From NCBI GenBank assembly GCA_021397835.1, contig JAJFZO010000902.1, forward strand, positions 654,001 to 718,000: a stretch of DNA of 64,000 nucleotides, written 5' to 3'. Each line of letters begins with the position of its first letter. Positions within the stretch are counted from its first letter, which is position 1. The notes beneath the pieces were generated by a model. That model was not told where the DNA came from, ran no database searches, and worked only from the letters and a program-made list of their open reading frames with translations. The position numbers and the translations under genes were made by a program. Of this stretch, positions 13,480-28,440 are shown in pieces. The DNA comes from Moringa oleifera (lineage: Eukaryota; Streptophyta; Magnoliopsida; Brassicales; Moringaceae).

Positions 13480-16400
13480 ATTTATTAAGTTTAATTTTTT
13501 ATTAAGCCTAATTATTTCTTAAACATAATCAAATGTTAGACTTAGTTAATCATAAGACCCAATAAATTATAAGGTCTAATTAATTATTAATCTCAATTAT
13601 ACATTTGGCTAAACCAATTAATATTTGCCCTATTAATAGTTAGGCCCATTTATATAGTTTATTTATCATGCTCAAATACGTATGAATTTGAATTTTTATT
13701 AAACTCAATTAAATCCTAATGTCAAATAATTATTTAGTCCAACCAATTCTTAGGCACGATTATTCATTAAACCTAATAATTTCTATGACTCAATTTGCTT
13801 TTGGGCTAAATTATTTCTCAGCTTCATGCACTTTAGACTCAATTTGCCCTTGGGCTAAATTATTTCTCAGCTTCATGCACTTTAGACTCAACTATATTTT
13901 AAGAGCTATTATTAGTTATTAGGCCTAATTACCAATTGAGCCAAATTATTTATAAGGTCCGTTTTTATCTTAAGTCAAATTTAATTTTTCTAAGACTTAG
14001 GCTAATCTGACACCTAAATATAATTAAATGTTAGACTCAATTAATTATTAAGCCTAATTTCATCTTATGTCTAATAATTTAGTAGGCTCATTTCATTATG
14101 TGTATCATTTTTACATTAAGTTTGATTATTTAAACAATCCAATTACATATCAAACTAAATCTTTTAAATCTTGGCTCAAATTTATTCTTAAACCTAATAA
14201 ATTGTCAGGTTTAATGAAATGATATGTCAAATTAAATGTTTGGCTTAATTCAATATTAGACACAAGTAACATAGTTAAGGCTAATTTGAACTAAGCCTAA
14301 TTAATTCTTGTGTTCATGAGTGATATGCATAATTAATTATTATATACCCAATAAATTTGCCAAGGTCAATTGCTTATTAGGCCTAGTTACATCTTAGATT
14401 AATACATATTAGGCCTAATCATATATTAGGTCAAATTTTTTATGAATCAAGTCATATCTCAAGTCCAAATATATTGGGCCATTACATCGTTGGCTCAATA
14501 ATACAAAGGGGCTAATAATATCACATGTCCAATTTTTTAGGTTTAATTACTTTTTTAGGAGGTAATTATATCTTAGGCCAATTACACGATGAACTATATC
14601 TTCAGCTTGACATTTTTATAAGATTAATTAAATCGCTGACCTAACTAATTCTCAGCTACAATTAAGTCTTAACTTCATTAAATTGTTACGGCTGGTTAAT
14701 TGTTAAGAATAATTAATTATTAAACTCGATTAAATATTAAACAGTTATTCATTAGGTCAAATTATATACTAAATTTAGTTTTTTATTACATTCAATCAAT
14801 TATTAGGCTTAATTAATAACACTAAATGAATTACTAGGTCCCACTAATTATTAGTTTTAATTATATGTTTGGCATAATTAAATGTTAAATCCAATTAAAT
14901 TTTGTGCCAATCAATATATGTCAAGCTCAAATAATTATTTGATCTAATTAATTATTATGCTTAGTTATATCTTTAGTCGAATTATATTTGGGTCCAACTT
15001 ATTTGCAAGCCCAATTATGTAGTGGGTTCGTGTACGTTACAGCCAATCAAATTTTAAACCTATTTAATTCTTATTCACAATTAAATTTTGAGCATAATTA
15101 ATTATTATGTTATTAATTGCTAAGTTCAATAAAATCTCAAATCCAATTATATCTTAAGCCCAGTTAATTATTAAGCTCAAATATATTTAAGTTTCAATTA
15201 TATATGAAGTTTAACTTTTTTTAGACCCAACATAGATATTAGAACTAACTAATTCTAAAAAAATAAATCTTAAATACAATTAGTTATTAACTTAATTAAT
15301 TGTTAGATCATAGTTATTTGCTTCAATTAACTATTAAGATCAATTATATTTTAAATTTAATATTTTATCAAGTCCAATTATATATTAGGTTTAATTATTT
15401 ATTAAGCATAATTATATATTACGCCTAATGTTTTATGCTAAACCTAATCAAATTCGAGACTCAGTTAAATATTTGACCTAGCAAATTATTAGGCTTAATG
15501 AATTATCATATCAAATTAATTGTTAAATTCAATTACACGTTACGCTCAATTATTGGTTAGGACCATTTAGTTCTTAGGCATAATTATGTACTAAGCCCAA
15601 ATTTTTTTATTGTGATCCAAGTAGTTGTTAGGTTGAATTCCGTATTAGGCCTACTTATTTTTTAGGTCCAACTAATTTAGTGGAACCAATTATATCAACT
15701 TAATTAACTATCCGATCTAATTATATTTTAGATTGCAATATTAATTAAGCCCATTTTATTCTTAGTTCAATAATTTGTTACTCTCAATATGAAGTCCAAT
15801 TTTTATTAAACCCTATCAAATTTTAAACTCAATTAATTCTTAAGCATAGTTTAAATCTTAATCTCAATTAATTATTAGGCTCAATATATTATTAAACTCA
15901 ATTATATATGTCCCATTATATCTTAGATCATATATCAAATTTTTTAAGCTTAATCAAATGTGAGGCCCGATTAATTTCAAATCTAATTATATAAGATCCA
16001 ACTAATTTTAAAACATAAATAAATGTTAGGCCCAATATTAAGTTAGGTTTAATTAATTGTTGGATTCAAAAAAAATTTATACCTAATTATTTATTGGGCT
16101 GATTTACTTCTTATGCCCAATTATATATTAAAGTCAATATTTATTTATTTGGTCAAATTATATGTTAAGCCTAATTTTTTTCATGTCTAATCAAATCTTA
16201 CGATTAATTAATTATAAGACCTAATGAATTTTTAAGTCTAATTAATTATTTAATTGCATACTTAATTGAATTAAATATTAAATCAAATTAATTTTTAGCT
16301 CTAATTAATAAATGTTAAGCCAAATTACTTATTAAACCCTATGTTCAATTATATCTTAAGTTGCATCATTATTTGGGTCTTATTATTTCTTAAACTCAAT

Positions 16401-19400
16401 TCATTCTTAACCCCAATTATGTCAAGGTTCATGCACATTACACCTAGTTATATTGTGGATTCATGCACGTTATTTCATTTAAATTTTGGACACCATTATA
16501 TTTTTAGATGTAATTATTTATTAATCTTACTCTATTCTTAGCGTAAATTATAGATTAAGCACAATGATTTACTAGGCTTGATTATATATTAAGTCTAGTA
16601 TTTCATTAGACTTAGTTAATTCTTAGTCATAATTAAATCTTTAATTTAATTATTAGACTCAATTAATTGTTAGGCTTTATTACATTTCAAAATTAATTTT
16701 ATCTTTGACCAATTTAATTGTTAAGCTCAAATATTTTAGGTCTAATTATTTACTAGGCCTAGTTTTAGGTTCAATATTTTATTAGTATCAATTATATATG
16801 AACCTCCATTATATATAAAATCTAATCATTTACTAAATTTTACTATATATTAGGTATTAGGCCTAATTTTTTTTATTAGATCCAATTAAAATCTAGCATC
16901 AATTAATTTTTTGGGTAACAAATTGTTATTCTCAGTGAATTGTTTAGTCTAATTAATTATTAAGCTCATTTTGTTCATAAGCCTATTGGATATTTTGCCC
17001 ATTTTTTATTAAACTTAATTAATTAATTGGCGAAATGATTTTTTTAATCCAATTATTGATATGTTTAGTTATATATTAGGTCTAATTAATTTCTAAGTCC
17101 AATTAACATATATCAGGCTAAATTTTTTCTTTGTTACTTCTGAGTTTCATACACGATAGACCTAATTGTATCTTTGATCTTATTATTCATTATTAGATTT
17201 AACTATCTATTGGGTCTAATTATTTATAAGACCAATTATATCCAACTCCGATTATAATTTGATTCTAATTATATTTTAAACCCAATTTGTTCCTAAGTTA
17301 TTTATTAAGTTTATGTACATTACGGGAAATATAATTACCAGACCCAGTTATATCTTAAATTTACTAAATTATTTGGTATTATTTTTTACTAGGCTCATTT
17401 GGCTCTTAAGCCTAATTATGTATTAAATCATTTATTAACACTAATTGTATATTAAGTCTTATTTTTTATTAGACCAAAATAAATCTTACATCTAATTAAT
17501 AAATAAACTAATTGCATTGTTAGACCTACTAAATTGTTAAATCCAATTAATTTCTAGGCTTGATTAGGTCCAACTAATTCTTAATCCTAATTAATAAATA
17601 ATTATACCAAATTCATTCTCGAGCTTAATTTTTTTGAGTTGAGGCATGCTGGGTCCAATTAATAATTAAGGCCAATTATATGTTAGAACTAATAAATTAT
17701 ATAGCAAAATTATATTTTAGATGAAATTCATTATTAAGCCTATTTCATTCTTTGCCCAATAATTTATTAGTCCCAATTATGTATTACGCTAAAAATTTTT
17801 GTTAGGTTAGATCAAATCTTAAATTCAACTCATTATTTGGGGAACTAAATCTTAGGTCAATTAATTATTAGATTTAATTAATTGTTAAACGTAACTAATT
17901 ATTAGGTCAAATTAATTATTAGACTCAATTATTTGTTCTTAACCCAATTATTTCTTGGGTACATACTCGATAAGCATAATAATTATCAAATCCAATAAAT
18001 ATTAGCCCCTATTGATTATAAGACCTAATTATATCTTGGATTAATAGACACTTGGCCTAATTATACGTAAGGCCAAATTATTTATTAAGCCTAATTATAT
18101 CTTAATTTAATTATATTCGACTCGTTACATCATAGGCTTAATTATGTATAAAGTCTAATTATATCATATGTCATAGTGTTTAGGTTTAATTAGATCTTAG
18201 GCCCAATTAATTTCAAGTTTGATTATATCTTAGGTCATTTTGTTTATTAAGCCTAATTACACGTCGAATTATTCCTTGGGCTCATTAATGTTAGCCACAT
18301 TAATTAATAAGCCCAATTATATGTTCGGCTTGACCATTTTTTAGGCCTTATTGTATATTAACTCAAATATTTTATAAAGTCCAACTGATTTTGAGGCACA
18401 ATTAAACCTTAACTCAAATTAGTTGGAAGGCTCATTAATTGTTAGTTTTAATTAAATATTAAGCCTAATTATCTATTGGACGAATTTAGTTCTTATACCC
18501 AATTATATATTAAGATTAATTGTTTATTTGATCAAATTATATTAAGCCCATTTTTATATTATATCGAATCAAAATCTTAAGGTTAATTACTTATAAAGCC
18601 TAATAAGTTGCTAGGTGCAATGAATTATTAATATCAATTACATATTTAACCCAATTAAATTTTAAATGTAATTAATAAATGTTAATCTCAACTAATCTTT
18701 ATGTTCAATTATAATTTGGATCCAATAAGTTGTTAATATCAATTATATTTTAATCCATTCAATTTTTGGGTCCAATTAACAAATATTAAACCCAACTGGT
18801 TATTAGGCTCAATTAATTTTTATGTTAAATTATAATTTGGTTCTAATTCGATCTTAAGCTTAATTCATTTTTGGGCCTAATTATTTAATAGATTTATGTA
18901 CGTTACGATCAATTATCTTAGGCCTAACTAAATCTTAGACTTAATTTAATTATTATTCATAATTAAATCTTTGGCCTAATTAATTTTGAGGCTTGATTAA
19001 TTCTTAGGCCTAAGTAATTGTTAGTTTCTTTTATTGTTAATTTTAATTACATTTCAAACCAAATTATATCTTACATTCAATTGTTCTTAGATTCAAATAT
19101 ATTTTAGGCCCAATTTTATATGAAGTTAAACTTTTATTAGGCCTATTTGGACATTAAACCCAACTAATTGTTAAGTGGAATGAAGTTTTTAACCCACTTA
19201 ATTATTAAAGATTAATTATTAGGCCATAACTATTTGCTAAGTCTAATTATTAGGGTCAATTATGTCTTAAGTCTAATATATTATTTGACTCAATCATATA
19301 TTACGATCAATTATTTATTAAGCTTAATTTTTATTACATTAAATTAAATTTTAGGTTCAATTAACTATTTGACATAACAAAATCTTATGCCCAATTAATT

Positions 19401-21295
19401 ATTTGGCTTAATTCTATGTTGGGCTCAATAATATATTAAAGCCGTTTTGTTCTTACTGGCAATTATATATAACGCCAAAATTTTTTTATTAGACTCCATT
19501 AAATCTTAGATCAAATTAATTGCATGACGCAATAAATTGTTCGATTGAATTAATTACTAAAATCAATTACATGTTAGGCGTAATCAATTTTTAAGCGGCA
19601 TTAATATAAGTTAGTCTCAATTTATTCATAATTGAATCCCAATTGTTCGTGGGTCCAAATATTTGTTGGAGTCATGCAATAATCCAATTAACAGTTGGGT
19701 CCATTTATATCTTTAAGTATAATTATGTATTAAGTCCATTTCATTCTTAGACATAATTATTTATTAAAATCAATTTTTTATTAATTATATTTAATTGAAT
19801 CCTAGACCCAACTAATTATTGCACATAATTAAATCTTAAGCACATTTACTTGTTAAGTCCAATTAATTGTAAAACTCAATTATATCTAAGGTCTAATTGT
19901 TTATTAAATTAATTTCGTTCTTTGGCTCATTTTTATATTAAGTTTAATTATTCAAATGACATAATTTTATATTAAATCAAATTTTTTATGAAGCTCAATC
20001 ATATTTTGAGCTCACAAACCTAATGAATTGTTAGGCCCAATTATTTTTTGTGCCTATTTATGTTTTAAGCTTAATTAATATACATTAGGCTCAGCTTAAG
20101 TATTAAACCTAAGTCCAATTATTTATTAGATTCATGCACGATAAATCCAAATTAAGTATTAAACCCGTTAAATATTAGGCTTATTATATTTATTTCTCAG
20201 TTTCATAACAGATAGACTCAATTATTTCTTACACACTATTATTTGTTATTAGATTGAAATATCTATTAGATTTAATTATTTATATGACCCAATTATATTT
20301 TGAGTTTTATTGAAATTCGGAGCCAAGTAATTTGTTCAAAGGTTTAACTATTTGTTAAGCCCATGCGTAATAGGTTTGATTAATTAATGGCCTAGTTATA
20401 TTTTAAATTCAATTAATCATTGAATATAATTAGATTAAGATCAATTTAGTTCTTAATCTCAGTTATATATTTCGTTCAATTATTTATTAGGATAAATTGT
20501 ATATTAAACTTATTTTTTTATTGGATGTAATTAAATCTTAGGCTTAATAAAGTACTCATCCTAATTAATTATTAAATCATTTAATTTTTAAGCTTACATC
20601 TCACACCTGATAAGTGTAGAACCCATTTCATTCTTAAGCTCAATTACATATTAAGCACAATGTATTTATTAGGCCTAAAAAATTAAGTTTAATTATTTAA
20701 AAGGCACAATTGTATGTTAAGTCCAATTATTGTTATAGGTCTAATTATACTTAGGCTCAATTAATCATTGGGCTCATGCATGCCTAAGTTATTAGGCGTA
20801 GTTATATCTCGAAGCCAATTAATTATTAGACCCAATTATATTTTAATATAATTATTTGTCTGAATTATTTCATTCTTAGGCTATATAATCAAATTATATT
20901 ATTTTTTAAGCCCAATTATATATTGTGTCGAATTCGTTTCTAAAAGGATTATGCATGCTAAGTCTAATTATATCTTAGACTCAAATAATTACTTGGTCAA
21001 TCTATATCTTAAGTCCAATTAAATTTTAGGGTAAATTATTTGTTAAGGTTATTTCCTTCTTAAGCTCATTATATATTAAGGGTAATTATTACTAAGCTTG
21101 ATTATCTAACTAATTCTTAAGTATATTTAAATCTTTAGCATTAGTTAATTGGTATGCCTAATTAAATTTTAGGTCCAAGTACGACAATTATGACTCTCAA
21201 GTGTATCTTACGTCTAATTATGTGTTAGGTCCACTTCATTCCTAAGCTCAATTATTGCTTATTTCACGCACAATGAGTAGAATTAATTTCAATCT
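13480..21295 (-). repeat. 17-bp degenerate satellite, - orientation block (part of A)
   Basis: Continuous minus-sense satellite. A 49-bp tandem duplication (13788-13836 and 13837-13885, units starting actcaatttg) is present here but single in block B near 36175. Segments 15085-15700, 16690-18020 and 18815-20215 have no counterpart in B. The translated ORFs at 13719-13922 and 16341-16541 are repetitive satellite peptides, not genes. Confidence 0.8.
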
Positions 21296-21782
21296 TAACC
21301 TCAAAACCTTAATCCCAAACCTTAGATCCTAAACTCTAAATCGTAAATACTAACCCATAATCCCTAAACTCTAAACCCTTTACCTCTAAACTTTAATCCT
21401 TAAAATCTAAAACTTGAACATTAAACGTCTAACCTTAAATCCCTAACTTCTAAACTTTAAACCTCTAACCTCTAAACCTTAAACTTTAAAATCTAAAACT
21501 TGAACATTAAATGCCAAACCTTAAATCCCTAACCTCTAAACCTTAAACCTTAAAATCTAAAACTTGAACATTACATGCCAAACCTTGAACCCCAAACCCT
21601 ATACCCCTTAACCTTAACTTTGAAATCCTAAAACCTTAAACTTTAAACTAAAACCATAAATGCCAAACTGTAAACCTTAACCTCTAAATAGTAAACCATA
21701 AATCCTAAACTCTAACTCTTAAGCCTAATCCGTGAACACCTTTTACCTTAAATCATAAACTTTAAACCAAAAACCTTAACTA
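21296..21782 (-). repeat. Degenerate telomere-like array, C-rich on + strand
   Basis: Runs of CCCTAAA, CTCTAAA, CCTTAAA, ATCCCTAA and similar 7-8 bp units fill this stretch. It resembles the Arabidopsis-type plant telomere repeat (CCCTAAA)n after heavy mutation and length drift. Longer higher-order words (taaaatctaaaacttgaaca) recur about three times, so the array also expanded by local duplication. It is followed directly by an LTR scrap and integrase. The homologous copy is 40216-40796. Confidence 0.75.
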
Positions 21783-21826
21783 ATACCAAATTTCGAAAGA
21801 ATCATATTTGGAATGGAGATAATACA
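21783..21826 (-). mobile_element. Short LTR remnant
   Basis: About 44 bases (around gaaagaatcatatttggaat) match the first part of the longer LTR fragment at 40797-40850. They join directly to integrase sequence at 21827. The intervening LTR, which B keeps, has been deleted. Confidence 0.6.
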
Positions 21827-22872
21827 ACATTTGTACCAATCCTTCTAAGTACCTTGAACGGACCATTAGCCTTTGTTTTTAACTTTCCAAAATTTTCTTG
21901 CAAAAACCACTTTTCTCTTTGACGAATCCAAACTAGATCACTTTCTTTGAACTCCACATGTTTTTGTTATTTATTAGCAACTTGGTTGGGTTTCTCATTT
22001 TGTGCCCCAATAGTTGCTTTTCCACTTTTATGCAACTTCTTGATCTATTTTGCCCTTTCGTGAATATTTCTATTGCTTGGTTGTAAGATGAGGAACCAAA
22101 TCCAAAGGACCTCTAGGATTAGCACCATAAACAACTTCAAATGGACTCATACTTGTACTATGATGCATAAAGCGATTGTAAGCAAAGTCAATTGCCAATA
22201 TAATTTCTTAGCAAGTTCCCTAAGCTCGTGTTTCTTAACTTCATTTGTCCATTAGTTTGGGGATGATGGGAGCTATTAAAATTTAGTGAAGTACCTAGCT
22301 TCCTCCATAAGTTTTTCCAAATAGTTAAAGAATTTTGAATCTCGATCATAAACAATCGTCTTTAGAATGCCATGCAACCTTACAATCTCCTTTCAAAACA
22401 AACCTACAATATAAAAGGCATCATTTCTTTTGTTGCAAGGAACAAGGTAAGACACCTTTGAGAACCAATCAACAACAACTATGACTAAATCCTTGTTCTT
22501 TTGTGTTCGTGGCAGTCCCATAACAAATTCAAGACTCGTATCCTTCCACAGGGCATTAGGCGCTGATAAAGGAGTGTACAAATGAGAATTTTGGCCCTTC
22601 ATTTTAGCTACATGACATACTTTGTATTGCTTTATAAATTGATCGACATCTCTAAACATCATTAGCCAATAGAAATTAGCTTGAACTAGAGATAAAGTTT
22701 TGTCTCTACTAAAGTGTTCTCCCAAAACACCAGCAGGAACTTTTACTAATATTACTTGTCTCAAAGAACAAGATGGAACACACAATGCATTAGCTATAAA
22801 AAGAAAGTTATCAAAAACAGAAAATTATTTATAAAAACCTGATTTGCAATTATGCCATATTGAGCTGAAATT
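21827..22872 (-). pseudogene. Ty3/gypsy integrase pseudogene (copy A)
   Basis: Reading the minus strand from 22872 down shows the RNase H-integrase linker (ANALCVPSC.LRQVI), the H2C2 zinc-binding region (GEHFSRDKTL...FYW...DVDQFIKQYKVCHVAK), and the start of the core (LWKDTSLEFVMGLPRTQ...DLVIVVVDWFSK). Scattered frames then give SSHHPQTNGQ and MSPFEVVYG. The open part is 22393-22785. In a working element integrase joins cDNA to host DNA. This copy is dead: the first zinc-finger Cys is Tyr (KQYKVC), the first catalytic Asp of the DDE triad is Glu (SLEFV), and several stops and frameshifts follow. The ORF on the opposite strand at 22073-22255 is a shadow. Confidence 0.85.
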
Positions 22873-25143
22873 TTATAATAAGCTTATTTTTATTAGATCC
22901 AATCAAATGTTAGGCTTAATTAATTGTTAACCTCAATGAACTACTGGGCGTTAAATGTTAATTTCAACTACATACTTGACTTGATTAATTATTAGATCGA
23001 GGTCTAATTAAGAATTATTAAGCCTAATTACACTAAATTATATCATCAGTTTAATTATAGTTTGAGTTCAATAAATACTCTGACTCAATAAATTTCTAAG
23101 TTCAATTATGTATAGGGTTCATGCACCCTGCTCTCTATTATATCTTATGCTTAACTATGTTCTAAGACTCATTATTTATTAGTGTCATTTACCCAGTTAT
23201 AGATTAAGCCCAATTATTTATTATTAGACCTGCGTATATATTAAATTTAATTTTTTATTAGACTCGATTAAATCTTAGGCCTAATTAATTTTTAAAATCA
23301 ATTAATTGTTATGCCTAACTAATTACTAGGTTATTAATTATTAGACTCAATTAAATATTAGATTAAATTATTTGCTAGGTTTAATAAATTGTTAAACTCA
23401 ATTACATCTTAGGTCTAACATTTTATTAAGCATAATTATATATTAGATCTAATTAATTTATTAAGCTAAATTGTATATTAAGCTCATTTTTTATTAAATA
23501 TAATTAAATTTTAACCTCAATTAATTATTTGGCACCATGACTTAATAGATCGATTGAATTGATACGTCAAATTAATTGTTAGGCGCAATTGCACATTGGG
23601 CTCAATTATTCATTTTATTCAATTAATTTTTAATGCCAGTTAATAAATGTTAGGTCTAATTAATTATTATGGTCAATTATATCTAGATACGATCATATCT
23701 TAGGCTCAATTTTGCATTTGGTTCAAGCATGCTATGCCTAATTTTATCTTAGGGTCTATTAAATTTTGGACCCAATAATATTTTTGGCTCAATCATTTAT
23801 TTACCTCACTTCATTCTTTGAATCAATATAAATGAAGCACAACTATTTATTATGTCTAATTATATATTAAACTCAATCTTTAATTGGGTTTACTTAAATC
23901 TCATATCCAATTCTTAGTCACAATTGAATCTTGAGCTGAACAAACTGTTAGGCTCAATCTTTATTTATTAAGTCTATTTTATTTTTTAGGTTTAATTATA
24001 TTAAGCTTAATTTCATATTAGGTCCAATTAAATCTTAAGTCTAATTAATAATTTAGTGAATCTAATTATTTGATTCAATTAGTTGTTAGACTCAATTATA
24101 TTTTAGGCCCAATTAATTTTAAAGTCCAATTAATATATCAAACTATATCTTAAGCACTATTGTTTATTATTAAGTAAAATTATCTATTACCCCAATTATA
24201 TTAAATCTGATTAAAATTTGAGTCAAATTGTTACTCAGGCGAAATTTGTTCTTAGGATCAATTATTTATCAAGCTTAGGCACACTAAGCCTAATTAATTA
24301 TTGATCCAATCATATCTTAAATCACATTAACTGTATGGCTAATTATATTTTAAGGTCAATTACATATCAATGTCATTTAGTTCTTAAGCCTAATTATATA
24401 TTAAGTTAAATTTTTTATTAGGATAAATTATATATATTAACTATAATTTTTTATTAGGACTAATTAAATCTTTAGTTCAATTAATTTTTATGCACAATTA
24501 AATCTTAGGTTCAATTCATTACTAAGCCAAATTAATTGTTAGGCTCAATTACATCTTAAGCTTTGCTATTTATTAAGCTTAATTATAAATTAAGTTTAAT
24601 TTTTTTATTAAACTCAATTAATTTCTAGGCTTAATTAAATATTGGACCCATTTCTTAGGCCTAATGAATCTTAATGTCCAATTAATTATTAGGCTCAATT
24701 ATTTATTAAATATATTTTTTTCTTAGTCCCAAGTCTAATTTTTTATTTAGCTAAATTAAATATTATATCTAATTAATTATTTGGAGCACTAAATTATCTA
24801 ATCTAATTAATTGTTAAGTATACATGTTAGACCGAATTATTATTATGGTACAATAAATTTTTAGTCATATTAATATATATTAGTCTTTTTTTTTGCTGAA
24901 TAATTTCTTAGTTTCATGCATGATAGACACAATTGTATCTTAAGTCTTATTATTAATTATTAAGCTTAATTATCTATTGGACCAAATTATTTGTAAAGTC
25001 GATTTATACATAAAGTCCAATTATAGTTTGCGTCCAATTATTTTGTAGTTTTTCTCTTTAGATCCAATTGTTTAGCTCATGCATGCTATGCTCAATTAAT
25101 TACTGTGTCTAATTATATCTTAAATCTAATTAATTTGAGCGAA
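22873..25143 (-). repeat. 17-bp degenerate satellite, - orientation block
   Basis: Minus-sense satellite abuts the integrase pseudogene at the same base context as in B (46109). Bases 22873-24530 correspond to 46109-47815. Bases 24530-25143 and the following orientation switch are missing from B. No gene is seen. Confidence 0.8.
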
Positions 25144-27010
25144 TAATTCATTACACCAAATAATTATTAATTAGATCTTAATTTAATTGAGTTTAATAAA
25201 AAATTAAGCATAATATCTAATTAGGCTTAAGAATAAAGTGGGTCTGATAAATAATTGAGCCTAATAATTAATTAAACTAAACAATTTGTTTGGATCTAAT
25301 TGGGTTTAATAAAAATTTGGGCTTAACATATAGTTTAACTTAACAAATAATTGTGCTTACTATAAATTTGAGCCTAATAAATAATTGATACTAATAAAAT
25401 ATGAAACCTAAAATTAGGCCTAATAAATAACCAAGCCTAAAAAAATATTTATCCCTAATAATTAAATTGATCTAAGATATAATTGGGCTAATAATTAATG
25501 ACGTCATGATTAGAGTTGTCCAATAATTAATTAAGTTTAATAATTATTAATTATGACAAATTTTAATGATGACTAAGAATTAATTGAGCTTAGTGAAAAA
25601 TTAAGCTTAATAGATAATAATGCTTAATCTATAATTTGGACTAAGAATTGATTCAGTATAAGAAATAATAGGTCTCAAATAATAATCCAACTTAAAGTAT
25701 AATTGAACATAAAAATTAGTTAGACCTATAATTGGGTTTAGCATTTATTAATTGAACCCAAAAATTAATTTAATCTAATAAATCAAACCAAATGTGTAAT
25801 TGACTAATTAATTGAACCTAGTAATTCATCAGACCATATAATTAATTTCTTCTAAGATTTGGCTAGATATGATAAAAAAAACTGGGCTTAATGAATAATT
25901 TGACTAGTAAATAATTAGTTAAAATATATAATTGGGCATAGGAACTAAATCGACCCCAATAAATAATTAGGCCTAAATTTTGATTATGTCTAAAAATTAG
26001 ATAGATCTTATAAAAATTGTATTTATTGTATAATCAGATCTAATTGGGCCTATTAATGGGACAAAAATGATGAGGCTAATATGCTTCAGCCCAACCAATA
26101 ATTTGATGTGTAATTAGTGGGCCTAACTGTAATTCAGCCTAATAACTATTTAGATCATAATAAAAAAAAATTAGGCTAAGTATATAATTATATCTAAGAA
26201 CTAAGTGGTCCTAAGTGATTGATCCTAATGTGTAATTGAGTCTAACAAATAATTTAACCCAACAATTCATTAGGCCTAACAATTTTGCGAAGCTAAATAA
26301 TTAATTAAGTGTCAGATTTGATTGGGTTTAGCAAAAAAAGTTATAATATATAATTAAGCTTAATATATATTGAACTTGATAAAATATTAGACCTATGATT
26401 GAGCTTAATAATTATTTGTAGCAAATAATGTGGCCTAACAATCCATTGAGTCAAATAATTATTATGCCTATAATTTAATTTTTCTTAGAACTAGTTAGAT
26501 TTAATGTCTAAATTAGGCTAAAAAAATGTTAGGTTTCATATATAATTAGGCCTTAAATATATTTGGGCTCGATAGCTAATTAGGTGTAAGATATAAATAA
26601 ATTTCAGATGTAATTAAACTCAACAATTAATAACATAAAATTAATTAGACCTAAAAATTAATTAAGTTTAATAATTGATTACACTTAAAATTTAATTATG
26701 AATAAGAATTGAATAGGTCCAAGATTTAATTAGGTGGGTATAATGTGCATTAATTCACCACATAATTGGATCTACAATCAAGTTGGACCCAAATATAATT
26801 TAACTGAAGATATAACTGAGCATAATAATTAATTACACCAAATAATTATCTGGACCTAATATATATCAATTAATACAAAAGTTAATTGGATCTAACATTT
26901 AATTACATCAAGCATATAATTGAGACTAACAGTTAGTTAGAGCTGACAATCCATTTGGTGTTGTTAATTAGGTCTAAGAATTAATTGAATCTAATAAAAA
27001 GTTAACTTAA
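25144..27010 (+). repeat. 17-bp degenerate satellite, + orientation block
   Basis: The tract flips from minus to plus near gagcgaataattcattac. Bases 25765-27010 match 47815-49082. Nothing else is recognised. Confidence 0.8.
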
Positions 27011-27012
27011 TA

Positions 27013-27485
27013 AATAATTGGACTTTTTAGTCAAGTTTATATATATATTTTTATCAATTTTACATATAAACTTTTAAATTTAGCCTAAATTAAAAATTAT
27101 CTTTAATTTTTTAAAATAAACTATTTAAATAGAAGATATTGTACAATTAACTTTTTGTAAAATTTAAAAAATGCAAATAAATATTCAAGCTAACATCAAT
27201 TTTTTTAAAAGAATTTTGAGTAGTAAAATTATTTTTACGATGTCTAAAAATTTTAAATACTCAAAAAATTTGACTATTATTTTGTTGTATATTTCTTCAT
27301 GTTTGTTAAAAATTTTAAGTTAAAATTTGTTGTGCCAAATTACCAATTTGAATTGTTCCTCTATGAAAAAAATAAAAGTGAAACTAGACTAAATATATAT
27401 TTTATATGTAGAATTGGTTAAAAAAATTGTAAGAACTTTGACTAAAAAGTGCAAATAGTACAAAGTTCGCTTTAATCTTCATCTT
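27013..27485 (+). mobile_element. Palindromic MITE-like element (copy A)
   Basis: The left end (ggactttttagtcaag...) is the imperfect reverse complement of the right end (...ttgactaaaaagtgc at about 27455), and the similarity continues inward through the tatatgtaaaattgat-like words and a central dyad (ttttgagta / tactcaaaa near 27220-27285). This is a long terminal inverted repeat in a short non-coding element, the hallmark of MITE/foldback elements. A third, left-half copy at 44355-44610 shows that the true ends extend outward to aactttgtactatttg, so this copy has lost about 20 bp on the left. The superfamily is not assignable because no clear target-site duplication was seen. Confidence 0.6.
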
Positions 27486-28440
27486 AATATTACTTATTGA
27501 ATTATTAATCTCACTTTTGATAAAATTATGTAATATCAAAAATTAAAATTATTTAAATTTGAGTTTTATGAAATATAATTATATTTAAAATTAAATAATT
27601 TTCATATTATCTTTCAATCAAACATGAAAATGAGGATTAAAAAATATTATAATATTAAATTAACCATTTTCACTAATTCAATGATTTCTAAACATCATTT
27701 GTCTTCTTAGAATTAGACGGCATACACCATGGCCTTTTTCTTTTATTATTATTAGAGAGAGTAGTTTATTAGTTAGCTTGCTATTAGTGTTTTAATAAGT
27801 CAATTCTCTTAAACTTCATATATAATTTAATTTAAATTTATATTTAAAATATTTTTTAATATTTCAAAAATATTAAAGAAGACTCAAATATGGTCTTCAT
27901 AAACTTTGTCCCACACTTTTGCAAAATTTCTATTTAACTCTTCAAATTTATTTGTTTTGAATTAATATCTATACAACTGATAATGATATTTTTAACATAA
28001 ACTATTTTAAATCAAGCTAGCAATACCATTAAAAATTAATTCTAAAAACATTAATATCGTTTTCTATTAAACTTCTAATAAAGATGACTTCTCATGATTT
28101 GTTCCTCACATTAACATTCTTAATACGAAATCCAAAAAGTATTTGAAATAACTATACATTGCACTTGCTTCTCATGCTCTTCCTTCCATGTATTTCACAA
28201 GTATTATATATGCAATACTTTATTTTTTAATTAATCTTTATTATGTTTATAGTATATGGTTAGGAAAATAGGTTAACGTTGAACCAAATACCATAATACA
28301 ATGAATAATTTAATATAAAATTTCTCTATTTTTTAATATTATCATCGCAAATTATTGAAATAGTGAAAATTCAAATTCAAATCTACTCGTTTTAAAAATA
28401 CCACTACTACTAATAATAATGACGATGATGATAATAAAAT
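27486..28440. repeat. AT-rich non-satellite segment shared with block B
   Basis: No 17-bp monomer and no coding signal are present. The segment matches 49536-50580 almost throughout, including ttagagagagtagtttatt and gcttctcatgctcttcc. It ends in a short GAT microsatellite (about 28423-28437) that is longer in B. B also has about 60 extra bases at 50080-50145, including a run of T. The origin is unknown; it may be the body of a non-autonomous transposon. Confidence 0.55.
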